Origin: Talaromyces rugulosus
Taxonomy: Eukaryota; Ascomycota; Eurotiomycetes; Eurotiales; Trichocomaceae
DNA length: 64,000 bases
Direction of reading: 5' to 3'
Assembly: GCF_013368755.1 (NCBI RefSeq)
Contig: NC_049562.1
Span: forward strand, 3,472,001 to 3,536,000
The position numbers were made by a program, and so were the translations under genes. Positions 1 through 13,479 of the stretch are shown one piece after another. Position 1 is the stretch's first letter. Every line of letters starts with the position of its first letter. The notes under the pieces are model-generated. The model was not told the origin of the DNA. It did not search any database and worked only from the letters and a program-made list of their open reading frames with translations.

Positions 1-843
1 TTGTCTTCTAATTCTGATTTATTTCGGCAAATCCAAATATTTACCAAGATGTGAATGTGTGCAGGGCGGAACGGATGTCGGTCCATCATCTCTAGCAGCT
101 TGCCGGCAGGACCTGTTGATATAGATTTAGTATAGCCACATTGTATCAGGCAAATTGAACGTACCGTCACCAGGCACCGGATACGGTGTCGGTCGAATGC
201 AGTAAAACCAATAGCGGCCATTCTCGTCCGTCGTAAACTTGCCACGCAAGTTGTGTTCCACCTGATTAGGGTCTTGCTGTTCGTAAAGGCCATTGGTAGA
301 GGCCTGCCATACTTCGACTGTTGCGCCAACGATGGGCTTCTTGGTGATAAAGTCGACCACCTGGCCGTGCATAAAAGTCATTTCCCCGTCGTCGACTCCA
401 GTGACCAGACTATCACCGTTCTTTCGAGCCAGGGTATCAGCTCGAAAGAACGGACCTAGGATGGCTGTTGCAGTGGGTGCGTCCGAGTCGGAGACCACCT
501 TGTATGTGATCTCGTCTACCAGCCTATCCATAAACTATATGTGAGCTCTTTCTTCCGTTCCGTATATCCGAGAAATCAAACAAAAAACTCACGACTCCAA
601 CCCAATCACATCGCACAGTAGCTGCCCCTCATTCCGCTTGTCGTCGCTCATCTTGCCCGCCCAGTTGATCATCTGCACGCCGGCCATCCACTCGTCCACG
701 GTCAGCTCGTTTTCGCGCGCAAAGTCGTGGACATGGCGGATCAGGCCGGTCATGAGCTGGCGCAGTCGAGGGCTGGTCTTGGGGCCCATGGCGCCGACCA
801 CGCGGTCTGTGAAGGTGGGATCGTAGGGATGGTTGGCTGCCAT
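1..843 (-). CDS. Hydroxyquinol 1,2-dioxygenase-like intradiol ring-cleavage dioxygenase (partial, 3' end off the left edge)
   Basis: Cleaves a catechol- or hydroxyquinol-type ring between its two hydroxyls using non-haem Fe(III). Exons read on the minus strand: 843-593, 523-165, 112-45; a donor at 44 means the rest lies outside the window. The ATG at 843 is preferred; the codon at 849 is TTG. Exon 1 carries the dimerising helical N-terminal domain of the family. Exon 2 has ILGPFFRAD and NGLYEQQDPNQ; exon 3 has HPFRPAHIHI. Spacing from the Tyr of NGLY to the Tyr of TPYPVP and to the two His of HIH matches the four iron ligands known for the family. The GLYEQQDP form is more typical of hydroxyquinol than of catechol enzymes, so hydroxyquinol is the favoured substrate (inference). 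It diverges from the flavin monooxygenase at 1694, which fits a shared phenolic-degradation role. Confidence 0.9.
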
Positions 844-4157
<3,314 letters not shown>

Positions 4158-4364
4158 TGATAGGGTCAATGGATATTAGCTTTGCCCAGACATTGTTAGG
4201 GAACAGCTCACTTCGAGTGTTTGCCATGCGTTTCTATCAATTAATGTAAATGATTATAAGAAAAAGTGTTTCTAGAATATTATTACTGCATTACAAGACA
4301 CGATATTATGGGCTTAAAAAAATAAACAATCTTATTTTTAATTTGAAGACGTGTATGAAAACAG

Positions 4365-5522
4365 CTAATGATATTGTTCTTCTTGTTGTTGTTCTTCATG
4401 TTGTTGTTGTTGTTGTTGTTGCTGCTTGGCCACCTCTTCATAGAATAAGTCTCTCGCTTTTTTCAAAACTGGAATCAGTCGACGCCGATTCAAAAGCCCA
4501 TAAGAGCGTTGAAAGAGTTTCTCCACCCCAAGAGTAAGGAACTGCCAATCAATCTCAACATTATCCTTCATCAAGTCATCCAGTTCAAATATCAGGTCTT
4601 TTGGCAATCGTTTAGACCAGTAAGTGTTTGAAAGGACCCATCCAAAAGCTCGGAGTAATTTAGGAATGTCCTTATAATCCAATAGATCTATAATCATCCA
4701 CTGAATCTCACAAGGAAAAATAGAAGAGACGGCTGTATGCTTTATGTCAAAGAATATCGGCCGTAGTTCGGGAGCCTCAGAAGCCAGCTTTTCTATGCCT
4801 GGACGCTGGACACTTTCCTCAACTAATGCGTGGAGAGGAAGGATTTTAACCGGGTCATGTTTGACTATAGGGTTCTTGTGCCACAAAAGATCTTCTCGCA
4901 GAAAATCATAGCAAGCGGTCCCCTTAGTCTTACCATCTAAACCAATCCACCTTTCCTGAAATATATTTAGCAGAATTTCGAGGTTATTCTCAGCATCATA
5001 GCCAAAGAATCTCTCAATTAGCTCCCAACAACGAGCGTGGAGCTGATGTGCCCGTGGATATCCAACCATCGATATGGCTGTCTCAATCGCCACAAACTTG
5101 CACGATCGACCTCCCAGGCAAGGGAATCCTAGAACTGCTAGGTTTTTGTCCTTGGGAACTATGACTTTCATGCCTTGGCCATTCTGCCCAATTCTTCTAG
5201 ATTGTAAAGAGGACGATTACCATCCAAAGTAACCATGACTAATTTTTTTTCTTGTTAGCATTTCTCAACCCTATCTATTCAGTCCTCACTTTGGTGTAAG
5301 GCGACAGGTGTATCTGAACTTACTAGTACGAACAAAGTTTCCCCATACTTCGTGGTTTCTGAAAACAATCTTGCTAAAATCCTCAGCGCTACACCTAATT
5401 CTCCATGAGAGTCCCTTTGGTACACGTCTCCCATTAGCCAAAATAGTATCCCGATCTGCAGATAGCGCTGCCCCACAAATGTAGCATAGTAGGGTGTCAC
5501 ATTCAAGTATAGCGTTGTTCAT
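4365..5522 (-). CDS. F-box-like fungal hypothetical protein with N-terminal Cys motif and C-terminal polyglutamine
   Basis: Exon 1 (5522-5324) starts MNNAILECDTLLCYICGAAL, an N-terminal CxxC seen in a large lineage-expanded fungal family. The last exon (5173-4365) contains YPRAHQLHARCWELI, then FPCEIQWMIIDLLDYKD, an F-box-like segment, and ends in a run of eight glutamines with HEEQQQEEQYH, encoded by TTG/TTC-rich DNA near 4378-4425. The middle is uncertain: a direct splice 5324 to 5173, or an 18-nt exon at 5238-5221, both keep frame (about 336-341 residues). F-box members of this family are assumed to be SCF adaptors, but no substrate can be inferred. Function is otherwise unknown. Confidence 0.72.
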
Positions 5523-6142
5523 TTTCACTATATTTTTCTCCCTCCTTGGATGTTTTATAGTCGAATAAATATTTCCCGTGATGTCAGGTAGAGAAATGAG
5601 AAGATGGACTTGTGAGGAATTGTATGAATTTAAATAAATAATAACTCTAACTGCATGCAGTGTATCCTTGTTAAATATCGTCATTATTAATCGAGTATAC
5701 GGAACTTTTGATTATATCAATCTCTTGTCAACGGTTCCACTGGGTCGAATTAACTATAAAATGTCACTTACCCGGAACACGGGTACTGTTGGAACCAGAA
5801 CAACAGTCTCCACTGGGCATTGAGAATAATAAATGCTGATTCTAAATAAATTTAAATTACACTTCACGTGAACAGGGCGCTCGTAGCCTAGAAAAGGTTT
5901 ACCGATTGTGATAATCAAGGCCATAAAACGTATCTTTGACGACGATTCTCTGCGAAAGATCACATATCTACCATACTCTCATTTAAAACGGGAGGGAACC
6001 GCAATACGTTATTAATTAGCCTACAGGCTTTTGGTACAGGCACCCCCGTTTTGAAGCTTTTATGGATTTTTGTTTTTTGTCAATTAATGATAACTATTTG
6101 ATGCGAAATGATTGGTTCTATTCTTAAAAAAAAAAAAAAAAC
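5523..6142. other. Intergenic, AT-rich, no gene seen
   Basis: About 620 bp between two minus-strand genes. It should contain the promoter of the F-box-like gene and the 3' end of tpt1. A run of 15 A sits at 6126-6140 just past the tpt1 stop. Short open frames have no recognisable content. Confidence 0.5.
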
Positions 6143-7249
6143 TCAACTATGGCCTCCCCTCCCTCTCCCTCTCCCTCCTCTACCCCCTCTGAAGGATTTT
6201 GGATTCTTCTTGGCTGCCAAGTTCTCTGGCAGTTCTTGAACGATGTTTCCATCCTCCCACAAAACACCAAGACCAGCTTTCCTTTCCACGACCAGATCAA
6301 AAAACTCCACAGGGACGGACTTGCCAGCTGTCTGATCTGTATCCCCCGAAACCATTCCCTCACTAAGAATAACACCATTCTCACTCCTATAAAAGGGGCA
6401 ACCAGCCTGCAACGCCTTGCGCAAATTGACATATATCAGAATCTCGGCGTCGGACCGCATCCCGGAAATGACATTTTGGTTTTGTTTTGTTGCCGGCAAT
6501 TTGGCCGGTGGCGCGTCTCGTCCATTAGGAAAAATCTCATCGATTGTGGGCCCAATCGCGAAATGCACTTGGGCTCTGTTCATGGCCTGCAACCCGCCTG
6601 AAGCAAGAATCAGCGGCCATGCGCCGTGATACGTGCCGTGCACTACTGTATCGGGAAGTGACACGGCGGTAGCAGACTTGTCGTTGCTGTTTTCGACGTC
6701 CCCATCGAGAGTCAGTTTCTCGAGAAAAAGAGTTGTGTCAACGCATTTCATGCTATGGCCCTGGGTCGCGCGAATCAGGAAATGCGAGGCGTCGCCATCT
6801 TTAACCGAAAGCGCGTGTACCGTTGCGTTTTTTTGCTTTTCTTCGGATGCTGCTGTGGTGAATGCCAGTTTTTCTTCTTTTCTTTCTTCTTCTTCTTGTT
6901 GGGTTTTAGTTTTGTCACTCTCTGTTTCTGTATTTGTAGCAGGAATGTAGAGCAGTGAAAAGCGCTGTTTGTCGGAGCTAGATACTGATTCTAGGATTTC
7001 CGCGAGTGTGACCTTGAGAGGCTTGATTTTGCGTGCTTCGAGCTGGATGTTTTTGGTTAGTTGGATGTAAATATGCAGAGAAGAAAAAAAAAAGAAACGT
7101 ACAAGATCAGCTACATTCACATATCCCTCTTTGCTAATCTTCAAATTCTCTCGATCCGCCGAGTGCCGTAGAAGATGTGATAGGGCTTTGGAGAGCACAA
7201 CCTCGCGGGGCATTTGCTTGCCTCTGCCACTGCCTCCCTGGCGAGACAT
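6143..7249 (-). CDS. tpt1: tRNA 2'-phosphotransferase (Tpt1/KptA family)
   Basis: Removes the 2'-phosphate left at the splice junction of tRNAs by transferring it to NAD+, the last step of fungal tRNA splicing. Exons 7249-7103 and 7042-6143. The first exon has LSKALSHLLRHSADR (the RHxA signature), the second has DKQRFSLLY, FLIRATQGHSM, VVHGTYHGAW...MNRAQVHFA and the SDAEILIYVNLRKALQAG segment, all Tpt1 hallmarks. Between DKQRF and IRATQGH there is a Glu/Lys/Thr-rich insertion, and the C-terminus is an RGG-type tail (RGGRGGRGRGRGG), probably for RNA binding. The 60 bp intron (7102-7043) is a multiple of three with no in-frame stop, so retention would insert 20 residues after ADL. It diverges from snu13; a TGACTCA motif lies at 7395-7401. 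Confidence 0.93.
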   Translation of the reverse strand: MSRQGGSGRGKQMPREVVLSKALSHLLRHSADRENLKISKEGYVNVADLVRFFFFSSLHIYIQLTKNIQLEARKIKPLKVTLAEILESVSSSDKQRFSLLYIPATNTETESDKTKTQQEEEERKEEKLAFTTAASEEKQKNATVHALSVKDGDASHFLIRATQGHSMKCVDTTLFLEKLTLDGDVENSNDKSATAVSLPDTVVHGTYHGAWPLILASGGLQAMNRAQVHFAIGPTIDEIFPNGRDAPPAKLPATKQNQNVISGMRSDAEILIYVNLRKALQAGCPFYRSENGVILSEGMVSGDTDQTAGKSVPVEFFDLVVERKAGLGVLWEDGNIVQELPENLAAKKNPKSFRGGRGGRGRGRGGHS

Positions 7250-7965
7250 GTTGCGAGAGAGTTGAAAAGAAGGGGGAAATCCGAAAGTCTTTTTTTGATA
7301 GTGTGTTTGCTTTTAAGAATTTTCGAAGTGAAATATTCAGACGACTGTAGCTGGTCGAATTTATACAACAAACGGATGTCGTGTGTGCTCACAATGACTC
7401 ACAGAATGTAAATCTTCCGGCCAGCTGAGAAAAGCCCGTGGGGAAAGGTACCTTCAATGAGTAATCAATAGCTGCCTAGAAGAAAAATAAGTGCAAAAGT
7501 ACATGTAAGAAGCGCGCAAATAGTCGGTTAGTGCATGCAGTGTTTCAAGGTTGTTTTCTTCTAGAATCGAAGTTGGTGGATGGTGGGGAAGAATTTCCAC
7601 ATCTGGATAGGGGACCCACCAGTTCTAGGAGTACGACAGGGTAATACGTTGAAATGAGATGATGGGGGAGGGAATTTCTGCTTCATTTGTACATATTAAT
7701 GAACTCGATTGAAATCTTGGGTAATTTATTCTGCCTATTCCCTCTCTCAACTCTGGTGAGCTGATCGACACAATTCACGCGCTAACCGTTTACGGAAGCA
7801 GAACGCTAGCCATAAACAGCTAGATCATGGAAACTCAAAAAAATATCACTAGCGATAAACCTTTTATCTTTCGTCGTTGGATTTTCTTCCTTCCAACAAA
7901 CAACTTTTCATCCCACAAATCACCATTGCAAATAGGCAGTGATCCTTTGTCGTGAGCCCATAATC
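7250..7965. promoter_or_regulatory. Divergent promoter region tpt1 / snu13
   Basis: 716 bp between two RNA-processing genes transcribed away from each other. A Gcn4/AP-1-type TGACTCA at 7395-7401 is near the tpt1 side. No coding content is supported. Confidence 0.5.
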
Positions 7966-8462
7966 ATGTCTGGAGAAACCAACGCTGGTAAGTTTTTTAC
8001 CGATATTCACAACTCCTGTCAAAAAAGGTCATCACTGACATCTCCTAGCCTGGCCCATCGCCGACGAGGCCTTGACCCAAAACATCCTCGATCTCATCCA
8101 GCAGGCGACTCACTACCGCCAGATCAAAAAAGGTGCAAATGAAGCAACAAAAACTCTAAACAGAGGAACGTCAGAACTCATCGTGCTCGCTGCCGACACC
8201 AGTCCTCTGGCGATCTTGTTGCACTTGCCTTTGCTCGCCGAGGATAAGAATACGCCTTATGTTTATGTTCCAAGCAAGGTATGAAGATCCTCTCTCTCTC
8301 TCTCTTTTTGCAAAAGCTAACGAGGTTTTCTAGCTCGCTCTCGGTAGGGCCACCGGTGTCTCGCGCCCTGTGATCGCCGCCAGCATCACCACCAACGAAG
8401 CAAGTGACCTCGCGGGCCAGATTCGTTCGATCAAGGACCAGGTTGAGAGATTGATGATTTAG
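7966..8462 (+). CDS. snu13: SNU13, L7Ae-family snoRNP / U4 snRNP core protein
   Basis: Binds the kink-turn of box C/D snoRNAs and the U4 snRNA 5' stem-loop, so it serves both rRNA methylation and pre-mRNA splicing. Exons 7966-7987, 8049-8278, 8334-8462 give 126 residues, the usual length of yeast and human orthologues. Exon 2 contains [16 protein letters not shown] and [11 protein letters not shown], the L7Ae RNA-binding core; exon 3 contains [17 protein letters not shown] and ends in the conserved QVERLMI. The tiny first exon (MSGETNA) is placed because the splice G|CC gives the conserved A-WP start of the domain. Nothing unusual beyond a CT-rich second intron. Confidence 0.97.
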
Positions 8463-8729
8463 AGGCTAGCTGGGTGGATGGACTGGTCTTTTTTTAAAAT
8501 TGCCAGTCCAGTCGAAGAAGATATATAATCCTCATATTGGACTAGATACTTCAATGACAATTCTCGAGACTTGATTACAACTTCGTAGCTGCACTACTTG
8601 ATAATAATAAAACAAACAGCAGAATATCAGAGCCATCTGATGCATAATATCACTGCTATGTATTCGAAACAAAACCAATGGGTATAATACTCGTACAACA
8701 TCAACCAACCAAACTCTCCCAAAAAAAAA

Positions 8730-11700
8730 CTACCGATCACAAATACAACTGCACTCTGCCACCGGACAAACCCTATGCTTCGTAAACCACCCCTTGGCAT
8801 GATTTGCATGAAATCCGTGGTTACAATTAATGCAAAACACAACAAACCTTCGCACAAGATCATCTTCAGACGGTCTGCGAAGATCTGGTTTGCTGTCACT
8901 GTTCTTCTCATCCTCCTTGGCATCTGCGAGGATGGCAGCTCTGGACATTGGGTCGGGAGAGCCGAGCCACAGTGAGCACACGCCGCAACGCGGCATGTGA
9001 CGGAAACATCGCGGACAAACAGTACCGGACATGAGGATCGGGCCCTGGGCGCCTTGGTAGGATAGACTGGTCGTCGTGGACGAGGTGTTGCTGTGCAGCA
9101 TGTCACTGGCGGTAGTAGACGCCGACGCTGATCCGCCACCGCCGGTTGTAGATGCTGTAGACGATGAAATAGGGTCAACCTGGCTAAGAGGACGCGTGCA
9201 GTAGTTGCAGGTCAAGCTGACTTGTTGAGGTGCAGGGGCAATCAATCGTCGTCCGTCCCAGGTGACGGCGAACCGCCGCGACCCAACGTCAAATCGAGTC
9301 CGTTCAAGCTGCAGCTTCCACGAGTTGATCTGGCGGCGATATGTCTCGCGCCACGCTCGGAATTTGGCCTTGCCCGGTTCATCGTCGATATAGCGAGGCA
9401 CTGTGTGGCTCATGGCCAGGACCGGGGTTTGAACATCGTCGAATTTGCGGATATATGACTGGAAAAGATCAAGAGCAGAGTGGCGCAGCCCCGTGAGTAC
9501 GATTCCTTCGATATCCCCCTGTCGGATGGCCTCAGCCTTTGTTTCTCGCAGGTAGACCGTGAGGTCGTCATCAGGTAGCCAGCGAAGTGCGACCTCGACA
9601 CGGTATTTTAGGGGAAGCGTGGTCTCTGCCAACACTGAATCCCAACTCGCTTTACTGACCAGCGCGAGAATTGCCCTGGCATAAGGGTCTGTAAGCTCCG
9701 TCGCAATTTCCTCACAAGTAGCCTCCCAGTCAGGGTCAGTATGCTGGCCTTTTCCCCCAGCCACAATAGCCATTGCCAAAAGTTTGTGACCTTGGGTGGG
9801 TTCGTTTTTGCGCAGAGCGTGAAAGGCGATTTTCGCCTCGTTCTGGAAAATGGCCAGAGCTGCTGCCTTTGTATGTTGTCTTTGGCTGACAAGTCTATTA
9901 ACAACTTCTACCAAATCCTCTTGAGTCTCGATGGCGCCGCAGATGTGAAGACTCAGTTGGCGATGTTCCCAGAAGTCTGTTTTGCATCCTTTTCCTTCAG
10001 GAAGCCCCAGTTGCTGAACCAGATCCTTGACCATTTGGTCAGGATCCAAGGCCGTTTTGCTCAACTTTTTATTGTTGCCGTTTACGATCCCTGCTCTTGG
10101 TGTTAAAAGCTGTATCCAGAAAATGCATGAACACGTAATGTTAATGGCATACCTATTTCTCCAAACCATACGTCACAAACACCAAGATAACTCATGTCAA
10201 ACCGGTTAACAATCATTGACATGTTTGCCGATGCCTCTCGGGAGTCTAAAATTGTCAGCTCGCCAAGTATTGTGTGACGTATACAAGTATAACGTACGTT
10301 TAACCCAAGCCCAAAACTCTTGTAGATCTGGATCATCGGCCACCACTTGCTGGTTCTTCTCTTCGTTAAACAGATACCCCTCCTTGCACCGAGCCTGAGC
10401 CATATTCAGATAAGTCAGAGCATCAGAAGCATGGAGACGGGTGCCGGGGCTTCCAAGAAACAACGCATGCTCTCTACTATCCCGACTCGACAGACATTTT
10501 GCTTGTCCTTGCTCGTCATCGTCTTCTTGTTGCTTAACAGCCGCCTGAGCTTCACTCCGGAGAGACCGAAGAACATCTGATATTTTCCCATTCTGTGGCC
10601 GAGGGTTCAAGGTCTCGAAATCACAGTACGTTTGTGATATACCCCGGACAAGCGTATTTTGAGACGAGAGCCGAATTGGAGGCGCGGACGGCTGCACAGT
10701 GGCAATTTCCACCTCCCCGTTACCCAAAAGCGTCAGTGCGCTGGGTTCGTTGGACTGGCTCATGTTCAAAAAATCAAAGGACACGATCCTTGAGGATTTC
10801 GTGGTACCTCTGGTCTTATGCTCGAAAGAGTGGCGAATGTCCCGCACGTTTTTGGTGTATATTTGTTCCGGATAGCTGGCCAATGAGCCCTCACCGAGGG
10901 TTTCATCTACAGAATGACGGTTTTCCTCTGAGAGATACTCCTTGGCAATGTCAAACATTTTGAACTGGCCATTGCTCGACAGCAGTCCCAGAGAGCCTCG
11001 CTTGGTTCTGGAGAAACGCAGACTCCAGATTGAGCCACTATCGATGGTGTTTTTCAGCTCTAGACTGGGTCCTGCCTGGCCTGTTTCAGTGGTGCCTGGG
11101 CCAGAGGCTAGACGGGGGCCCATGCGCCTATCCCAGATGGACACCACGGGCTCCGAAGCTGACGAGCATGAAGCTAAATAGTTCTCATCCAGCCAGTCTA
11201 TTGCGGTGTTGTGGACGCATCTGGTTGGGAATGAAAGAAAAGCCTGCGAAGAGTTGTCTGCTCATTTTTTTTTTTTTAGTACAACTCCATACATACATGC
11301 ATATATATCGAAAGAATATAAAGTGAAACGCACCTCTCAAATCAAACAGCTTGAGAAACTGCCCCTTGACACCAGCGACCAAGGTATCCGGCTGATCTCT
11401 GTAGAATTTGATACTGGTGATAGGATCTGAGCTCAACTTTCTGAGCGGCTCAGCCCCTTGCCTGTCATGCGCAAGACCTCCGCGAGAATTGCCCGTCATG
11501 ATGCGATGGTTGACATCCCAGACGTTCAGACAAACATCATTACGAACTTTATCCAGCCCACCAGCCAGCAAGCCATGCGAACTGAAAGCGACCGAGTTAC
11601 AGTAACGCTGGTTGCGAATCGGAAAGGACCATGACTCCTGCGAATCTCCCTCCATGCGCAGGATGTTCACTTCGCCAGAGGACTGACCGACAGCGATGAG

Positions 11701-11898
11701 CGACTCATCGGCAGTCGACCAATCAAAGGCGCGAAAGCCGGGGACTCGGACATGCGTGCTGAGTACATCGTACTCGAGACCTTTGCCGTCAAACGAGGTG
11801 ACTTGGCAGAGCTTGAAGGACTTGCCCGTCACGTCCACGTACAGAAAGCGCTGGTCCTGGGTGGTCGACGAGGGCGACCAGCGGATGGCCGTTTCCAT
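8730..11898 (-). CDS. sea4: SEA/GATOR2 complex subunit SEA4 (Mio-like), WD40 and C-terminal zinc-ribbon/RING protein
   Basis: Component of the vacuolar SEACAT/GATOR2 subcomplex that promotes TORC1 signalling by opposing SEACIT/GATOR1. Exons 11898-11334, 11257-10298, 10245-10153, 10090-8730 give 992 residues. The ATG at 11898 (METAIRWSP) is used; the codon at 11919 is TTG. WD40 repeats fill the first third (for example FRAFDWSTADESLIAVG, VSIWDRRMG), an alpha-solenoid follows (SYLGVCDVWFGEI, CGAIETQEDL), and the C-terminus carries paired Cys motifs: CNYC, CPRCFRHMPRCGVC, CINCNHGFHANHAKGWF and CPVAECSC. The first intron uses the acceptor at 11258, because the next AG (11243) gives a premature stop. 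Ser/Thr/Gly-rich linker between CNYC and CPRC. It diverges from efg1 with 309 bp between starts. Confidence 0.93.
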
Positions 11899-12207
11899 GG
11901 TGTGGTGGTTCAGTACCAAAGACTAACGAGTCCAATTGTCCAGGCTGGTGGAATGCAGCTGACACATTCTTCTCTGTTTCACACGACTTCTCTGCTGTTG
12001 TAAGAGAGAGCGTGGGCTCTCGTAGACTCTTCTATGGCGATAGATGTATCGTTAACCAACTGCCCGATGCGGTGATGGGCTGACGTCGGGCCGGCTAATG
12101 ATCCGCCTCGCCTAGACTTGCCGCGATTAACCATCTTTTTTTTTTTTTTTAACAATCCTCTTCTCATTGTTCATTCCACTTTCAATCCAACAACAAGAAC
12201 CAAAAAA
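11899..12207. promoter_or_regulatory. Divergent promoter region sea4 / efg1
   Basis: A 309 bp gap between two divergent starts. It includes a CRE-like TGACGTCG at 12082-12089 and a T-rich run at 12135-12150 shortly before the efg1 start. Site function is not shown. Confidence 0.5.
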
Positions 12208-13091
12208 ATGGCTTCAAGGGAAACCTCAACTCGCTTCCATCCCTACAAAAAAACTAAACCCACAACCACTACTTCACGCGAACCAGCCTCTGGTCTGTCC
12301 ATCAACGACCTAAAACGGCGCATCCGCGATGTCAAACGCCTGCTCGGTCGCCATGCAGATTTGAGCCCCGAAGCTCGCATTGTGCAGGAACGTGCTCTAG
12401 CCGGGTATGAAAAGGATCTCAAAGATGAGACGGGGCGTCGGCAGCGGTCGGAGATGATCAAGAGGTATCATTTTGTTCGATTTCTGGGTAAGACCTTGAC
12501 TTCTTGAAAAAAAAAAAAAAAAAAAAAAAAAGCACGTTTAGCTTATATATAATTTGTGTCATAGATCGAAAAACAGCAACCAAAGAACTCCGTCGACTCA
12601 CGCAGAAACAAAAAACCATGGAGGAAGAAGAAAATGACAAAAAGGGCTCGGCTCTCCAAGCAATCAAGAACAGAATCCACATCGCCCAGATCAACGTCAA
12701 CTACACAATCTACTACCCTCTCTCCGAAAAATACATTTCACTATATCCACAAGACAAAAAGAAAAAGACTTCTGCCACGAGTGAAGACGAAGACCAAGAC
12801 GGCAGCGACAGTGACGAGCTTCCCGCAAAATCTGGAGTGGGCAAGAACGAGAAACCTCCGCTATGGGCCATTGTCGAGAAATGCACGGCCAATGGCACGC
12901 TCGACAAACTGCGAAACGGGAAGCTCAATATTGGGTTTGATGGGAAACCGAAATCGGCAGCAGCAGAGAAAAGAAGCGATGGGTTGCCTTCTTCTTCGCA
13001 GACAACCAGGGAAAAGGCTGCATCTATAAAGGCTCAAAAATACGAGAATGAAGATGGTGACGACAGTGATGGAGGGTTTTTCGAAACCTGA
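12208..13091 (+). CDS. efg1: rRNA-processing protein EFG1
   Basis: Nucleolar factor of the 90S pre-ribosome needed for 18S rRNA maturation in yeast. Exons 12208-12487 and 12565-13091 (268 residues). The family core is LSINDLKRRIRDVKRLLGRH, then ERALAGYEKDL, HFVRFLDRKTATKELRRL across the splice, and IHIAQINVNYTIYYPLSEKYISLY. Coiled-coil and charged, with an acidic C-terminal tail (NEDGDDSDGGFFET) typical of nucleolar proteins. The 77 bp intron contains 25 consecutive A (12507-12531), which places a long A-run just after the donor. It forms a divergent pair with sea4 and its 3' end converges on the F-box/LRR gene. Confidence 0.93.
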
Positions 13092-13479
13092 ACTGAATAT
13101 TATTTCTCAGCATCCATACGTCTATACTAGCATAGCAATGTGTTTTACCATGAATTACTATAGCAAATGATACCCCAGTCCGTTTATGACACGCGACTAT
13201 AAAGAGCAGGATTCAATTCATGCTGTCTAGCCACATCGTCATTCTGAAATGAAACAATTCCAAACTAAAATACCAGCGCCAAAGCCGTCTATAAGATGCC
13301 AAAAGATAACCGCTGAAGATAAATACCAAACCCATATATATATATGTCACGTGGGTGCTGTACACATGTAGTCATGTACTCGCTGCGCCTTCAAGACGCC
13401 ACAATTGCTCATCCAACGAGACAATAAACAAACCAAAAACCGCGTCTGCTCCATCCCACAGAAAAAGAAAAGTCGACAA
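13092..13479. other. Convergent 3' intergenic region
   Basis: 388 bp between the stops of efg1 (plus) and the F-box/LRR gene (minus). It should hold both terminators; a short TA run lies near 13335-13344. No gene seen. Confidence 0.5.
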
